Below are positions 1 to 8,862 of a DNA stretch of 64,000 bases, piece after piece. Positions within the stretch are counted from its first letter, which is position 1, and every line of letters begins with the position of its first letter. Source of the stretch: Streptomyces mangrovi (GTDB lineage: Bacteria; Actinomycetota; Actinomycetes; Streptomycetales; Streptomycetaceae); the NCBI RefSeq assembly GCF_900114215.1, contig NZ_FOSG01000007.1:186001-250000 (forward strand), read 5' to 3'. Below the pieces are notes generated by a model that made no database searches, had not been told where the DNA came from, and saw nothing but the letters and a program-made list of their open reading frames with translations. A program made the translations under genes and the position numbers.

Positions 1-774
1 GGTGCGTCCGACGACGGCCCCGGCGGGCGCGGTGCCGACGGCCAGGAAGGCGGCGGCGGTGTCCTCCGCATAGGTGAAGTCGCGGGTGGGGCGCAGGTCG
101 CCCAGGGTGATGGTGCGCTTCCCGGCGGCGAGCTGGCCGATCACGGTAGGGATGACGGCGCGCATCGACTGGCGCGGCCCGTAGGTGTTGAAGGGCCGCA
201 GGGTGACCACGGGGGTGCCGAAACTGGCGTGGTAGCTGTCGGCGAGCCGGTCCCCGCCCGCCTTGGACGCGGCGTAAGGGGACTGGGTGTTGATCGGATG
301 GTCCTCGGTGATCGGCACCGTCCGCGCGGTCCCGTAGGTCTCGCTGGTGGAGGTGTGCACCAGGCGCGGGATCTCCAGGTGGCGCACCGCCTCCAGCACG
401 TTGAGGGTGCCGGTGACGTTGGTCTCCACATAGCTGTGCGGGGCGCGGTAGGAGTACGGGATCGCGATGAGCGCGGCCAGGTGGTAGACGGCCTCGGCAC
501 CCCTGACCAGTCCGTTCACCGAGCCGGGGTCGCGGACGTCGCCGAGGACGACCTCCACCTCGTCCAGCACCTCCTTCGGCAGGGTCTCCAGCCAGCCGAA
601 GGAGGAGAAGGAGTTGTACTGGACCATCGCGCGCACCCGGTGGCCGGCGGCGACGAGCGCCTCGACCAGGTGTGAGCCGATGAATCCCTCCGCGCCGGTG
701 ACGGCGGCCGTCCGAGGTGCGGGGGCTGGTCCGGGCGTGGTCGCGGGCGTGGTCGCGGATGCTGGTGTGGTCAT
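1..774 (-). CDS. NAD-dependent epimerase/dehydratase, LegB-like SDR (C-terminus outside window)
   Basis: Extended short-chain dehydrogenase acting on nucleotide sugars. A Thr/Pro-rich N-terminal tail of about 20 residues is followed by the Rossmann motif TGAEGFIGS and by MVQYNSFSSFGWLE, which resembles LegB-type 4,6-dehydratases. The active-site serine/threonine region (HTSTSETYGT) and the YAASK catalytic Tyr/Lys pair follow. The reading frame is open at base 1, so the protein is incomplete here. It is the last visible gene of a minus-strand series with a membrane protein, a PelF-like glycosyltransferase and a deacetylase, 59 bases after the membrane protein gene. Supplying the sugar nucleotide for that polymer is an inference. 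The exact reaction (4-epimerisation or 4,6-dehydration) cannot be told from sequence. Confidence 0.85.
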   Translation of the reverse strand, partial: MTTPASATTPATTPGPAPAPRTAAVTGAEGFIGSHLVEALVAAGHRVRAMVQYNSFSSFGWLETLPKEVLDEVEVVLGDVRDPGSVNGLVRGAEAVYHLAALIAIPYSYRAPHSYVETNVTGTLNVLEAVRHLEIPRLVHTSTSETYGTARTVPITEDHPINTQSPYAASKAGGDRLADSYHASFGTPVVTLRPFNTYGPRQSMRAVIPTVIGQLAAGKRTITLGDLRPTRDFTYAEDTAAAFLAVGTAPAGAVVGRT

Positions 775-833
775 GGGCGTGCTCCGTTTCCTTCCGGGTC
801 GGCGGTTGCCTGTGAAGCGGTGGTGCGGGCGGT

Positions 834-2357
834 TCAGCGGTGGGTGGTGATCCGGCCGAGCAGTGTCGCGGCGGCGGCGAGCAGGACGAGAGCGGCGGCG
901 GCGCAGACGGCCGTCAGGACGGTGTCCGGCCCGGGCGGCCCGGGGTGGAGCCACAGCGGTGCGGCGGCGCAGAGCGCGGCGGCGGCCGCCGTCACCGCCG
1001 CCGGGGTCCGGGCGGCGCCGAACGCCTGGAGCAGCAGCCCGGTCCACAGCACCGCGCCGAGGGCGAGGACGGCCGGCAGCCGGGCGGGGTCGGCGGGCGG
1101 TCCGCCCGGCCACAGCGCGGCGGTGGCCAGTACGAGGGCGGCCAGGGCGGCGAGGTAGCCGGCCAGGCACACCCCCAGGGCTCCTGCCGCCCGCCACCGC
1201 AGACCGGCTGCGGTGGTGCTGCGGGCGAGGGCGGCCAGCGCCAGGGAGCGGCAGCGGTACAGCAGCCATTCGGCCGCGCCCATGCTGAGGGAGAGGGCGA
1301 CCACCACCGGCCCGGCCTGCGCCGCGCCCGCGCCGTGCCACAGCGTCCCGCCCAGGGCGGCCAGGGCGGTCAGCACTCCGCAGCCCAGGCCGAAGAGCCC
1401 GTAGGGCACGGACGCCCGCCGCGCGGGGAGCGCACCGCCCGCCGCCGCGCCTCCCTCCTCCGCGCCCCCCGTACCGTCGCGTGCGGCCCGTACGGTCTCG
1501 CGCACCGCCGCCGCCACCGCCGCGCAGGCGGCGGCGGCCGGCAGGGCGGCCCGCACCGCCGCCCGCACCGCCTCCGGCACGGCCTCCGGCGGCAGCAGCG
1601 TCAGCGCCGCCGCGCCGAGGGCCAGGGGCAGCAGGGCGAACAGCAGCAGCCGTTCGCGGGCCAGGACGAGCAGGACGGTGGCCGCCGCCAGGTAGACCGC
1701 CTGGCCCGCCGCGAAGAGCAGCGCCGCGCCGGGCGCGGGCAGCGGCGCCGCGGTCGCCAGGGCCGCCGCCAGGGCGATGGGCGCCCCCGCCGGTGCGCCC
1801 GCCCGCAGCACCCGTCCCGCCGCCGCGCGGCCGCCCGCCGCCAGGGCGGCGTACGCGCGGTGGGCGAGCGCCTGGTTCCAGGCCCAGGCCGCGAGCGCGG
1901 AGGCGGCCAGCGCCCCCGTGCCGGCCGGGAGGCCGAGCCGGTCCGGCGGCCCGGTGAGGAAGGGTGCGGCCAGCGCGTAGCCGAGCCCGGGGAGGGTGAA
2001 CACCAGGCCGCGCAGCAGCGCGGTGCCCGGGTCTCCCCGCCACGGGTCGGGGGCGGGCGGGGGTTCGGGGAAGGCCCGCGGGACCCGGGCGAACAGTTCG
2101 GCGGCGGCCTCGAAGGTGTCGCGGCGGCCGTAGCGGCGCTGGATCTGCTCGCCGGTCAGGCCCTCGGACTCCAGGTGGGCCGCGATCTCGTCCGGGTGGA
2201 CGGCCGCGGCGCACACCTCGGCCAGCTCCTCGGCCAGCGCGTCCAGCGGGTCGGCCGCCCAGCTCGGCCGCCGCCGGCTCCGGGCGGCCGGGGCGGTGCG
2301 GCCGGGTGACCCCTGTGGCGGGGGCGCGCCGGGGACGAGTCTGAGCGTTCCGCTCAC
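834..2357 (-). CDS. Polytopic membrane protein paired with PelF-like glycosyltransferase
   Basis: 507-residue protein with a hydrophilic N-terminal part of about 110 residues, then some ten or more Ala/Leu-rich hydrophobic segments to the C-terminus. It starts at a GTG that overlaps the glycosyltransferase stop as GTGA, so the two are translationally coupled. The position, directly after a PelF-like gene, suggests an exporter or a PelG-like partner, or the membrane half of a Gtb3-like synthase (in Aspergillus Gtb3 the GT4 and transmembrane parts are fused). The sequence itself is too biased in composition to assign a family by eye, so the role is inference from context. Confidence 0.7.
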   Translation of the reverse strand: MSGTLRLVPGAPPPQGSPGRTAPAARSRRRPSWAADPLDALAEELAEVCAAAVHPDEIAAHLESEGLTGEQIQRRYGRRDTFEAAAELFARVPRAFPEPPPAPDPWRGDPGTALLRGLVFTLPGLGYALAAPFLTGPPDRLGLPAGTGALAASALAAWAWNQALAHRAYAALAAGGRAAAGRVLRAGAPAGAPIALAAALATAAPLPAPGAALLFAAGQAVYLAAATVLLVLARERLLLFALLPLALGAAALTLLPPEAVPEAVRAAVRAALPAAAACAAVAAAVRETVRAARDGTGGAEEGGAAAGGALPARRASVPYGLFGLGCGVLTALAALGGTLWHGAGAAQAGPVVVALSLSMGAAEWLLYRCRSLALAALARSTTAAGLRWRAAGALGVCLAGYLAALAALVLATAALWPGGPPADPARLPAVLALGAVLWTGLLLQAFGAARTPAAVTAAAAALCAAAPLWLHPGPPGPDTVLTAVCAAAALVLLAAAATLLGRITTHR

Positions 2358-3871
2358 CGGGCGCCCCCCGAGGCTCCCCAGGCTCCCGCGGCCAGCGCCA
2401 TGCCGGACGTCTGCGCGCCCGACTCCCTGCCGGGGAAGGCGAGTTCGCGGTAGATGTCGCGGAAGGCGCTGATGGTCTGCCGGAGGGTGAACTGCTCGAT
2501 CACCCGCAGCCGGGCGCCCTCGCCCATCCGCGCCCGCTCGCCGGGGTCCCTCAGCAGCCGCAGCGCGGCCCGCGCCATGGCCGCCGGGTCGCGCGGCGGT
2601 ACGACCAGTCCGCACTCCCCCACCGCCTCGCGCACCCCGCCCACGTCCGTGGAGACGGTGGCGCGTCCGCAGGACATGGCCTCGATCAGGGTGAAGGGGA
2701 AGCCCTCGCTGACGCTGGAGAGCATCACCGCGTTCCCGGCGGCGTAGGCGTCGCGGATGTCCTCCACGCGTCCTTCGAAGGTCACGCCCCCGGCCGCCCC
2801 CAGTTCGGCGGCGAGGGCCTCCATGCTCGCCCGGTACGCCTCCGCGCCGCGCGGGGTGCCGCCGAAGATCCGCAGCCGTGCGGCGGGGATCTCCTTCCTG
2901 ACCAGGGCGAAGGCCCGGATGAGGGTGGCCAGGTCCTTGATGGGGTCGATGCGCCCGGCCCAGCTCAGCGTCGGCTGCTCCGGTTCGGGGCCGGCGGGCG
3001 GGAACGCGGTGGGGTCGACGCCGTTGTAGACGGTGCGTATTCGCTCCGGCGGGGTGCCGCCGTGCTCCTCCCAGCGCCGGTTGTAGCGGTTGCCGGGAGT
3101 GACCAGCGCGGCGCGCCGGTAGCCCTCCTCGGCCAGCAGCCGGTACAGGCCCAGCAGCAGCGCCTTGACCGGCCAGCGGTACGGCTCGGCGCGGCTGCCC
3201 AGATAGCGTTCGCGCAGGTAGACGCCGTGCTCGGTGAGCAGGAACGGTACGCCGTGGCGATGGTGGGCCACCAGGGCCGGCAGGGTGGCCAGTCCGCCGC
3301 TGACCGCGTGGGCGACCCCGTCGGTGACCGGGGGCGCGGCCAGCGGGCGCAGGGCGTGCTCCAGCAGGTCGACGCCGGTCAGCGCGTCGTGCAGGGTCGG
3401 CCGGGCGGCGGCGGTGGTCAGGTGGGGCCGGTTCCACAGGCGGGCGAGGGCGCGGGCGGCGGCCTCGGTGCGCAGGGCGGGCGAGAGGACGCCCCGGGAG
3501 GCGTACCCGGCCATCGCGTGGAGTCCGGCGGGGAACAGCCCCTCGGCCTGCGGGTCGAGGAGGGCGAGGAGGAAGTCCTCCAGTGCGGTGAGGAAGCGGC
3601 GCAGCTCCCGGCCGCGCGGGGCACTGCCGGGCGGGGGCGGGCCCCACAGCGGCAGGGTGTGCGTCTGCCGTACGTGGGCGGGCGTCCGCCAGGCCGGGCG
3701 CTCGCGCCCGGTGCCGGTGACGGCGATGACGCGGAAGTCCACGTCGGGCATGCCGTTGACCAACTGGTCGCACCACACGCTGACTCCGCCGTGGCTGTGG
3801 GGATAGGTGCCCTCGGTGAGCAGGGTCACCGAGGGGGTGCCGAAGCACGGTCCGGCCGGCTGCCTGTGCAT
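2354..3871 (-). CDS. pelF: GT4 glycosyltransferase, PelF-like
   Basis: 505 residues. The N-terminus carries the PelF signature TLLTEGTYPHSHGGVSVW (about residues 15-33), followed by the donor-domain motifs YNGVDPTAF, WAGRIDPIKDL and the EX7E element EGFPFTLIE near residues 388-397. PelF proteins are cytoplasmic UDP-sugar-dependent GT4 enzymes that polymerise the cationic Pel polysaccharide or related polymers. The ATG is 57 bases after the stop of the upstream secreted deacetylase gene; the stop overlaps the next gene. The gene order deacetylase, GT4, membrane protein, epimerase fits a secreted, partly deacetylated hexosamine polymer. Substrate identity is not visible. Confidence 0.85.
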   Translation of the reverse strand: MHRQPAGPCFGTPSVTLLTEGTYPHSHGGVSVWCDQLVNGMPDVDFRVIAVTGTGRERPAWRTPAHVRQTHTLPLWGPPPPGSAPRGRELRRFLTALEDFLLALLDPQAEGLFPAGLHAMAGYASRGVLSPALRTEAAARALARLWNRPHLTTAAARPTLHDALTGVDLLEHALRPLAAPPVTDGVAHAVSGGLATLPALVAHHRHGVPFLLTEHGVYLRERYLGSRAEPYRWPVKALLLGLYRLLAEEGYRRAALVTPGNRYNRRWEEHGGTPPERIRTVYNGVDPTAFPPAGPEPEQPTLSWAGRIDPIKDLATLIRAFALVRKEIPAARLRIFGGTPRGAEAYRASMEALAAELGAAGGVTFEGRVEDIRDAYAAGNAVMLSSVSEGFPFTLIEAMSCGRATVSTDVGGVREAVGECGLVVPPRDPAAMARAALRLLRDPGERARMGEGARLRVIEQFTLRQTISAFRDIYRELAFPGRESGAQTSGMALAAGAWGASGGAR

Positions 3872-3928
3872 GGCGGTTCGTTGTCTCCAGGAGGGTGGGG
3901 AAACGAGCGGTCCGGTGTCACGGGCGGG

Positions 3929-6229
3929 TCAGCGCACGGTGGTGTCCCCGGGGCCGTAGGGCACGGGGTCCGTGGTTCCGGCGGGCACCTCGGTCCGCCC
4001 GGCGGGTTCCCTGAATCCCTGTGCGTCCGGGGTGAGCAGTCCGCAGACCTCCTCCAGGAGGCCGAGGAGGTCCAGCAGGCTCAGCAGTTCCGGAAGGCAG
4101 CGGGGGTCCTGCTCCCGCGGGGCGTCCGGCTCCTGGGGGTTGTCGGGGTTCTCCGGCTCCAGCGGGGCGCCGGGCAGGTCGAGGACCGTGCGCCCGTCGC
4201 CGCCGGGCTCGGCCCAGCCGGTGCGCAGGCCCGCGTAGGGCTCGCCGAAGGCCGGGGCTGAGTCGTCGAGGCCGTCGAGGCCGTCGAGTCGCTGTACGGT
4301 CCCCTCCGGCGCGGTGAGGGGGACGCGCACCCCTGCGGGGGCGTCGACGGTCACGGTGGAGCCGGTGCGGTGGGCGGTGACCTCCCCGGCGTCCAGCGCC
4401 GCGCGCCAGGCCGCGCGCTGCCGCATCTCCTGTCCGATGTCCCTCATCGGCAGGCTGACCATCGGGGTGTTCCCGGCGAACAGGTCCGCGTAGTCGTCCA
4501 GGATCCGGTCCAGGGCCGGGTAGGCGATGCGGTCCTCGGCCAGGTTGGACTGGTGGATGAAGTGCGGGCGCGGGTCGTTGCCCATCACATGGCGCAGGGC
4601 GATCCGCGCCTCCAGGGGCACGATGTGGGACTCGTAGCCGGTGGAGACGTCCAGCGGGGCGTCCAGGCAGGTGGTGGTGGCCGGCGAGTCCTCGCACAGG
4701 CCGCTGCCGCCGTCGGAGCGCCGGGTGTAGATCCAGTTGTACTCGTCGACCTGCTCGGCGGTGCGCCCGGCGTTGTAGAAGATGTTCATCGGGTACCGGG
4801 GCACGGTCAGGGCGGGGCCGAGGGGGCGCTGGGCGGCCTCGCGGGAGGCGTCGGAGGCGATCCAGGTGACCCCGGTGGTGGTGAGCGAGGGGGCCAGGTT
4901 GGGGTTGTCCCGCGGCTGCTGCGGCAGGGTGACCAGGCCGGAGTGCTCGCCCGTGACCAGCTCCCGCTCGTCGACGGCCAGGTCGTTGCGGTCGGCCCAG
5001 GAGAGGTTGTTGTCGATCTGGGTGGTGATCAGGGCCCGGCTCTCCCAGCGGGTCTGCCCCTCGTCGTCGGTGGCGCACCGCCAGGGCACGACGGTCACGT
5101 CCTGGACGCAGCCCAGGAAGAGGTGGTTGTAGGTGTGGTTGATCCAGCGGTGGGAGGCCTGGTCGGCGAGCATCCGGGCGGCGAGCGGATCGGAGCCGTG
5201 CTCGGAGCGGTGAAGGTCGCTGCCGCCGCCGTTGAAGGCCATGTCCAGGGTGAAGCCGCGGTCGGCCGACCACTGGGCGGCGTGTGCGGCGTCCGCCTCG
5301 GTCATCCGGATCGGGTCGGTCTCCAGCCCGTCGTCGGCCCCGCCGCAGTCCACGTCGCCCGGGGTGCAGTTCAGTTCGGTGTGCCAGCGGTCGTCGGCGG
5401 CGAACACGTCGTCGACGTGGACGGCGAAGTGGTTGCGGTCCACGCCCAGGTGGACGCCCTGGGTGAGCCAGGCGACGATGCCGCGGGCCAGCAGCCGGTA
5501 CTGCTGCTGGTGGCGGTTGTAGACGAAGGTGACGACCAGTTCGCTGCGGCCGTCGTGGGTGTACTCGCCCACCAGCGAGCCGCGCTCCTGGCCGCCCGGG
5601 ACGGGGGCGTCGACGTACGAGGTGAAGGAGGCGTCCCCGGGCGGGTCGGCGAGCGGCACGGCCAGGTAGCCGTAACTCTCGTCCACCCGCGGGTCGTTGT
5701 CCTCGAACGGCACCGCCCCGTCGAGGTAGCCGAACGGCCCGTCCCTGCCCGCGTCCGTGACCTGCGCCGTCTCGCCGTCCAGGGGGCCGGCGTAACCCGT
5801 CTCCTGCGCCGGCTCCAGGCCCACGGCGGGACCGGCGTAGGTGTAGGCGTCCACCTGCCGGATACCGAACTCCGCCTCGTACGCGGCGAGTGCGGCCATC
5901 TCCGCCGAGCCGGCGCCGAAGGGGTTCTCGTTGGGCAGTACCACACCCTGGTACCTGGCGCGCGGGCGGCCGTCCACGGTGTCGCCGAGGAAGTCCTCGT
6001 CCACGGTCGGCCGGTCGTCGTCGGCGAGGTCGACCGTGGTGTAGGGCGTACCCGCGTCGTGGAGGGCCGCGGTGATCGCGTCGACGGCGGGTCCGCCGTC
6101 GTCGACGACCAGGACGCGCAGGTCGACGCGGGGCGCGGGTTCCTCCGCCGCGGCCGGCGGCGCCGTCGTGAGCACCATCGGCAGGGCCGCGGCCAGGCAG
6201 GCCGCGGCGGTACGGATCGCATGCCTCAT
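3929..6229 (-). CDS. Secreted polysaccharide deacetylase, Agd3/PelA-like
   Basis: 766 residues with a Sec signal peptide (residues 1-28, ending PPAAA). An N-terminal alpha/beta region begins LRVLVVDDGG. The central deacetylase-like core shows HVDDVFAADD (about 271-280), DMAFNGGG (about 330) and HTYNH (about 365-369), matching the metal-binding Asp/His and HxxxH elements of NodB-fold enzymes. The last 100 residues are Pro/Glu-rich and poorly conserved. HVDD together with HTYNH recalls the fungal galactosaminogalactan deacetylase Agd3 (CE18) more than short NodB proteins; that assignment is from memory. First gene of the minus-strand polysaccharide series. Confidence 0.75.
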   Translation of the reverse strand: MRHAIRTAAACLAAALPMVLTTAPPAAAEEPAPRVDLRVLVVDDGGPAVDAITAALHDAGTPYTTVDLADDDRPTVDEDFLGDTVDGRPRARYQGVVLPNENPFGAGSAEMAALAAYEAEFGIRQVDAYTYAGPAVGLEPAQETGYAGPLDGETAQVTDAGRDGPFGYLDGAVPFEDNDPRVDESYGYLAVPLADPPGDASFTSYVDAPVPGGQERGSLVGEYTHDGRSELVVTFVYNRHQQQYRLLARGIVAWLTQGVHLGVDRNHFAVHVDDVFAADDRWHTELNCTPGDVDCGGADDGLETDPIRMTEADAAHAAQWSADRGFTLDMAFNGGGSDLHRSEHGSDPLAARMLADQASHRWINHTYNHLFLGCVQDVTVVPWRCATDDEGQTRWESRALITTQIDNNLSWADRNDLAVDERELVTGEHSGLVTLPQQPRDNPNLAPSLTTTGVTWIASDASREAAQRPLGPALTVPRYPMNIFYNAGRTAEQVDEYNWIYTRRSDGGSGLCEDSPATTTCLDAPLDVSTGYESHIVPLEARIALRHVMGNDPRPHFIHQSNLAEDRIAYPALDRILDDYADLFAGNTPMVSLPMRDIGQEMRQRAAWRAALDAGEVTAHRTGSTVTVDAPAGVRVPLTAPEGTVQRLDGLDGLDDSAPAFGEPYAGLRTGWAEPGGDGRTVLDLPGAPLEPENPDNPQEPDAPREQDPRCLPELLSLLDLLGLLEEVCGLLTPDAQGFREPAGRTEVPAGTTDPVPYGPGDTTVR

Positions 6230-6767
6230 CGGACGTTCTCCCCCCAGGACGGCCCGTGCCTGCGGCGCCGTCCGGTGTCGAAGCGCGCGGACGCCCCGGC
6301 GGTGCCGGTGTCCGCGCGGACTGACTCCCCTTGTGGTGCGGCCGCGGTACCCGGGGCTCCCCTCCCCGGACGGCGTACGGCGGGCACTGCGGGCGGCCGG
6401 CCCGGCCGGGTCTCCGGCAGGAGCTTCCCGGCGCTTCGGACGCCCACCGATATGGTGCGCCATCCCCGGGTCGTGTGAACGCCTCCGGGCCAAGTCGTCG
6501 GGCGTCGTTCGCCTTCGCGTGACCGGAATTCACCGGAGCGCAATCGTCCGTGTGCGCCCCCTCGATACCGCCCGGGAGCCCGGTGCCGGCGCCGCACGCT
6601 GCATCGTCATTGGGGTGGACCAATATCGATGCGGCGTCCCACCCGATAGGGCATATGCGCATTTGATATTCATGGCGCCGGAAGTCGGCCGAATGCCGAC
6701 GGTCCGCTTCCCGAGGTGATGAGAGCATTGATTCCGGTTCGCCCGGCCTGCTCCCTGTGGAGACGCG
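6230..6767. other. Intergenic region upstream of polysaccharide genes
   Basis: About 540 bases with no supportable gene. The stretch 6600-6720 is visibly richer in A/T than its surroundings and lies upstream of the minus-strand polysaccharide genes, so their promoter is most likely here. No convincing -35/-10 pair or operator was recognised. Confidence 0.4.
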
Positions 6768-6794
6768 CCGGAGGGCCGCCCGGCGGCCCTCCGG
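6768..6794 (-). terminator. Hairpin terminator after DUF4132 gene
   Basis: Perfect inverted repeat with 13-base arms (CCGGAGGGCCGCC and its complement), almost without a loop, starting two bases after the TAG of the minus-strand DUF4132 gene. GC-rich hairpin without a U-tract, as is usual in Streptomyces. Confidence 0.7.
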
Positions 6795-6795
6795 C

Positions 6796-7995
6796 CTACT
6801 GCTCGAACGACGGCCGCACCCCCGCCCCGGCGAAGTGCTTCCGCCAGGCGTCCGCCTCACCGGCCGCCGTCCCTGCCGAACTCCACAGCCGTACACCGGC
6901 CCCGCCTTCCGGTGCGGGAGGCGTCCCCCGGGCCGCCACCAGTTCCCCGGCGGCGGCCGGGCGCGCGGCGGCCCAGGTGCCGTCCGGTTCCTCGAACTCC
7001 CAGACCAGGCCGCGTACGACCGCGCCCGTGACCGGGTGGTCGCGGTAGAGGCGGGCCCACTCCTGGAACGCCCAGGTGCGGCCGGTGCCGGACAGGCCCC
7101 GCAGGCGTTCGCGTTCGCCGTTCACCGTCTCCAGCACCCTCCCGGCGTACCGCCGCACCCAGTCGACGCTCTCGGTGTGGTGCCGCTTCCTGAAACCGTG
7201 CGGCACGGTGAACGGATGGACGGTGTGCCTCTCCACCTCCTCGTCGGCGTAGACCAGGCTGACGGTGTACGCGTCCTCGACGGTGACCAGCGCGGAGAAC
7301 GTGGTCCTGAACCAGTGCGCCCCGCGCCCCAGCCGGTGGCCGAACGCCACTGACCCGCCGGCCCCCAGCCCATGGGCGGGAACGGTGCACTCGGCCTGCC
7401 TCCACTCGGGCACCCCGAGCCGGTTCGCGGCCCTGGGCAGCACCCTGGCGAACTGCCGGACGTAGAACCCGCCGGGAGGCAGTTCGCGGTGGAGCGTCCA
7501 CAGCGCCTCCAGCGCCGCCGGATCCCTCCACTGCGCCAGTGCGTGGATCAGCGCCTCGATCACCCGGTCCGAGCGGGAGAACTCCGGCAGCGCGCCGCCG
7601 GTCCGCCGCCCGACCGTCAGCAGACCGGGCAGCAGGGCCGTGTCACCCGTCAGCGCCGCGGCCCACACCACTCCGCAGGCCGCACCGATGTTGGGCCCGC
7701 CCACCAGTCCCCTGTCGTCCCAGGAGGAGGAGTGGACGGGGACCCGTCCGGGAGCGCACCGCGCGAGCAGCCGTACGCCCTCGCGCACCGCGGCCCGCGC
7801 GGCCTGCCCCCGCAGCAGCCCGAGCGTGTGCCGCTTCCAGGCCTGTTCGGGACGCGTACCCTCCAACGCCACCAGGTGTGCCACCAGTTCGGCCGCCTCG
7901 GGCGGAGCACCCGCCAGGTGCTCCCGCATCGCCCGCGCCCAGGCGTCGACGGGCGCCAGTACGCCGCCGGAAGGTTCCGCCATCGTCTCGCTCAT
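6796..7995 (-). CDS. DUF4132-type protein, short at the C-terminus
   Basis: 399 residues. The C-terminal third has the recognisable DUF4132 pattern: TWAFQEWARLYRDHPVTG, VRGLVWEF and a final W-x-x-HF...PSFEQ. In full-length family members as I remember them, the equivalent of the last motif (QPFKQ) is followed by a further conserved block (AHREVY...). Here a TAG comes immediately after Gln, followed by a strong hairpin, so the protein appears to lack that block. Function of the family is unknown. Start chosen at the first ATG (MSETMAEP); an internal ATG five codons later is possible. Flanked by unrelated genes. Confidence 0.75.
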   Translation of the reverse strand: MSETMAEPSGGVLAPVDAWARAMREHLAGAPPEAAELVAHLVALEGTRPEQAWKRHTLGLLRGQAARAAVREGVRLLARCAPGRVPVHSSSWDDRGLVGGPNIGAACGVVWAAALTGDTALLPGLLTVGRRTGGALPEFSRSDRVIEALIHALAQWRDPAALEALWTLHRELPPGGFYVRQFARVLPRAANRLGVPEWRQAECTVPAHGLGAGGSVAFGHRLGRGAHWFRTTFSALVTVEDAYTVSLVYADEEVERHTVHPFTVPHGFRKRHHTESVDWVRRYAGRVLETVNGERERLRGLSGTGRTWAFQEWARLYRDHPVTGAVVRGLVWEFEEPDGTWAAARPAAAGELVAARGTPPAPEGGAGVRLWSSAGTAAGEADAWRKHFAGAGVRPSFEQ

Positions 7996-8255
7996 GCGGG
8001 CATGATGCCGTGCCCTTCCGACAACTCCCCTCCCCGGTCTTCTTGTTCAGGGTGCGAACGGCCTCGCCCCGTACCGCGAGGGCTTGGTCCTCCCCGCGCC
8101 GGACGCGGACGAACTCGCCTCCCGCCCGCAGCCCTGCGCGGACGCCGTAAACGGCCGCCGCACGGCTCGGCGCGGTGCCCGACACGCCCCCACAACGCGT
8201 CGGACACCGCGCCGAGCCTCCCCCGCTCCCCCGTTTCCCCCGTTCCGCGCGGACG

Positions 8256-8504
8256 TCAGGCGCTGCGCCTGAGTCTGCGCCGCTCCTCCTCCGACAGCCC
8301 GCCCCACACCCCGTAGCGCTCGTCGTTGGCGAGGGCGTACTCCAGGCACTCGATGCGCCCCTCGCACGACTGACAGATCTTCTTGGCGTCCACGGGAGTT
8401 CTGCCCGGCTCCGGGAAGAAGGGCTCGGAGCCGATCTGCGCGCACAGCGCGCGCTCCCACCATCCGGTCAGCTGCCCGACCGGACCGGAGTAATCAATTG
8501 CCAT
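8256..8504 (-). CDS. WhiB-family iron-sulfur transcription factor
   Basis: 82 residues from the ATG (MAIDYSGPVG); a GTG seven codons upstream could add a few residues. The four cluster-binding cysteines are present in the WhiB arrangement (ALCAQ, then CQSCEGRIEC), followed by the turn YGVWGGLSEEERRRLRR. The segment CLEYALANDERYGVWGG closely matches WhiB itself, so this is a WhiB paralogue, not a WblE/WblC-type protein. Such proteins bind a 4Fe-4S cluster and act with the principal sigma factor. A single gene with no obvious operon partner. Confidence 0.92.
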   Translation of the reverse strand: MAIDYSGPVGQLTGWWERALCAQIGSEPFFPEPGRTPVDAKKICQSCEGRIECLEYALANDERYGVWGGLSEEERRRLRRSA

Positions 8505-8631
8505 GCCAGGAAGCCTGCCCGGCACCGATCAACGTTTCGTCAACGTCCGATCAACGCGCGCTGACCGGCCCCCGCCGGCTCCCACCCTCCCACCCCCGCA
8601 CACGCACGCCCCAGGGTTCGCACCACCGGGC

Positions 8632-8811
8632 GTGTCCGCGTGCCGACGTGCCGTGTACGGACCCGGTTCCGAGGGCGGCGAGTGCGTCGAGATGGCCACC
8701 GCCCCCGGCACCGTTCACGTCCGCGACTCCAAGGACCGGCGCGGCCCCGTACTCCACTCCCCCGCCGACGGCCGGACCGCGTTCGTCTCCTCATGCGCGG
8801 CGAAGCGCTGA
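8632..8811 (+). CDS. Diverged DUF397 protein (orphan)
   Basis: 59 residues from GTG. The second half is a clear DUF397 domain: GSEGGECVEMATAPGTVHV, RDSKDRRGPVL, TAFVS. The usual opening W-[RK]-K-S-[ST]-[YH]-S has decayed to CRRAVYGP, and no DUF5753 helix-turn-helix gene precedes it, unlike the other DUF397 genes of this window. DUF397 proteins normally pair with an XRE regulator. It may be a relic. No clear ribosome binding site. Confidence 0.5.
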   Translation: MSACRRAVYGPGSEGGECVEMATAPGTVHVRDSKDRRGPVLHSPADGRTAFVSSCAAKR

Positions 8812-8862
8812 ACAGCGAGGGCGGTCCGCGCCTTCGGTCCCGCACGCCCTCCGCCGGGCGTG

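Noticed and set aside
834..3848. 1004-codon minus-strand reading frame spanning two genes
   Set aside because: Its second half is the membrane protein (834-2357), but the first half is a frame shadow of the PelF-like gene; the GTG at 2357 with GTGA overlap is the real start.
4370..6478. 702-codon plus-strand frame opposite the deacetylase
   Set aside because: Antisense shadow, Val/Gly/Asp-rich, with no domain or ribosome binding site.
3918..6896. 992-codon minus-strand frame
   Set aside because: Arg/Pro/Gly-rich shadow of the deacetylase in another frame; the deacetylase frame has a signal peptide and catalytic motifs.
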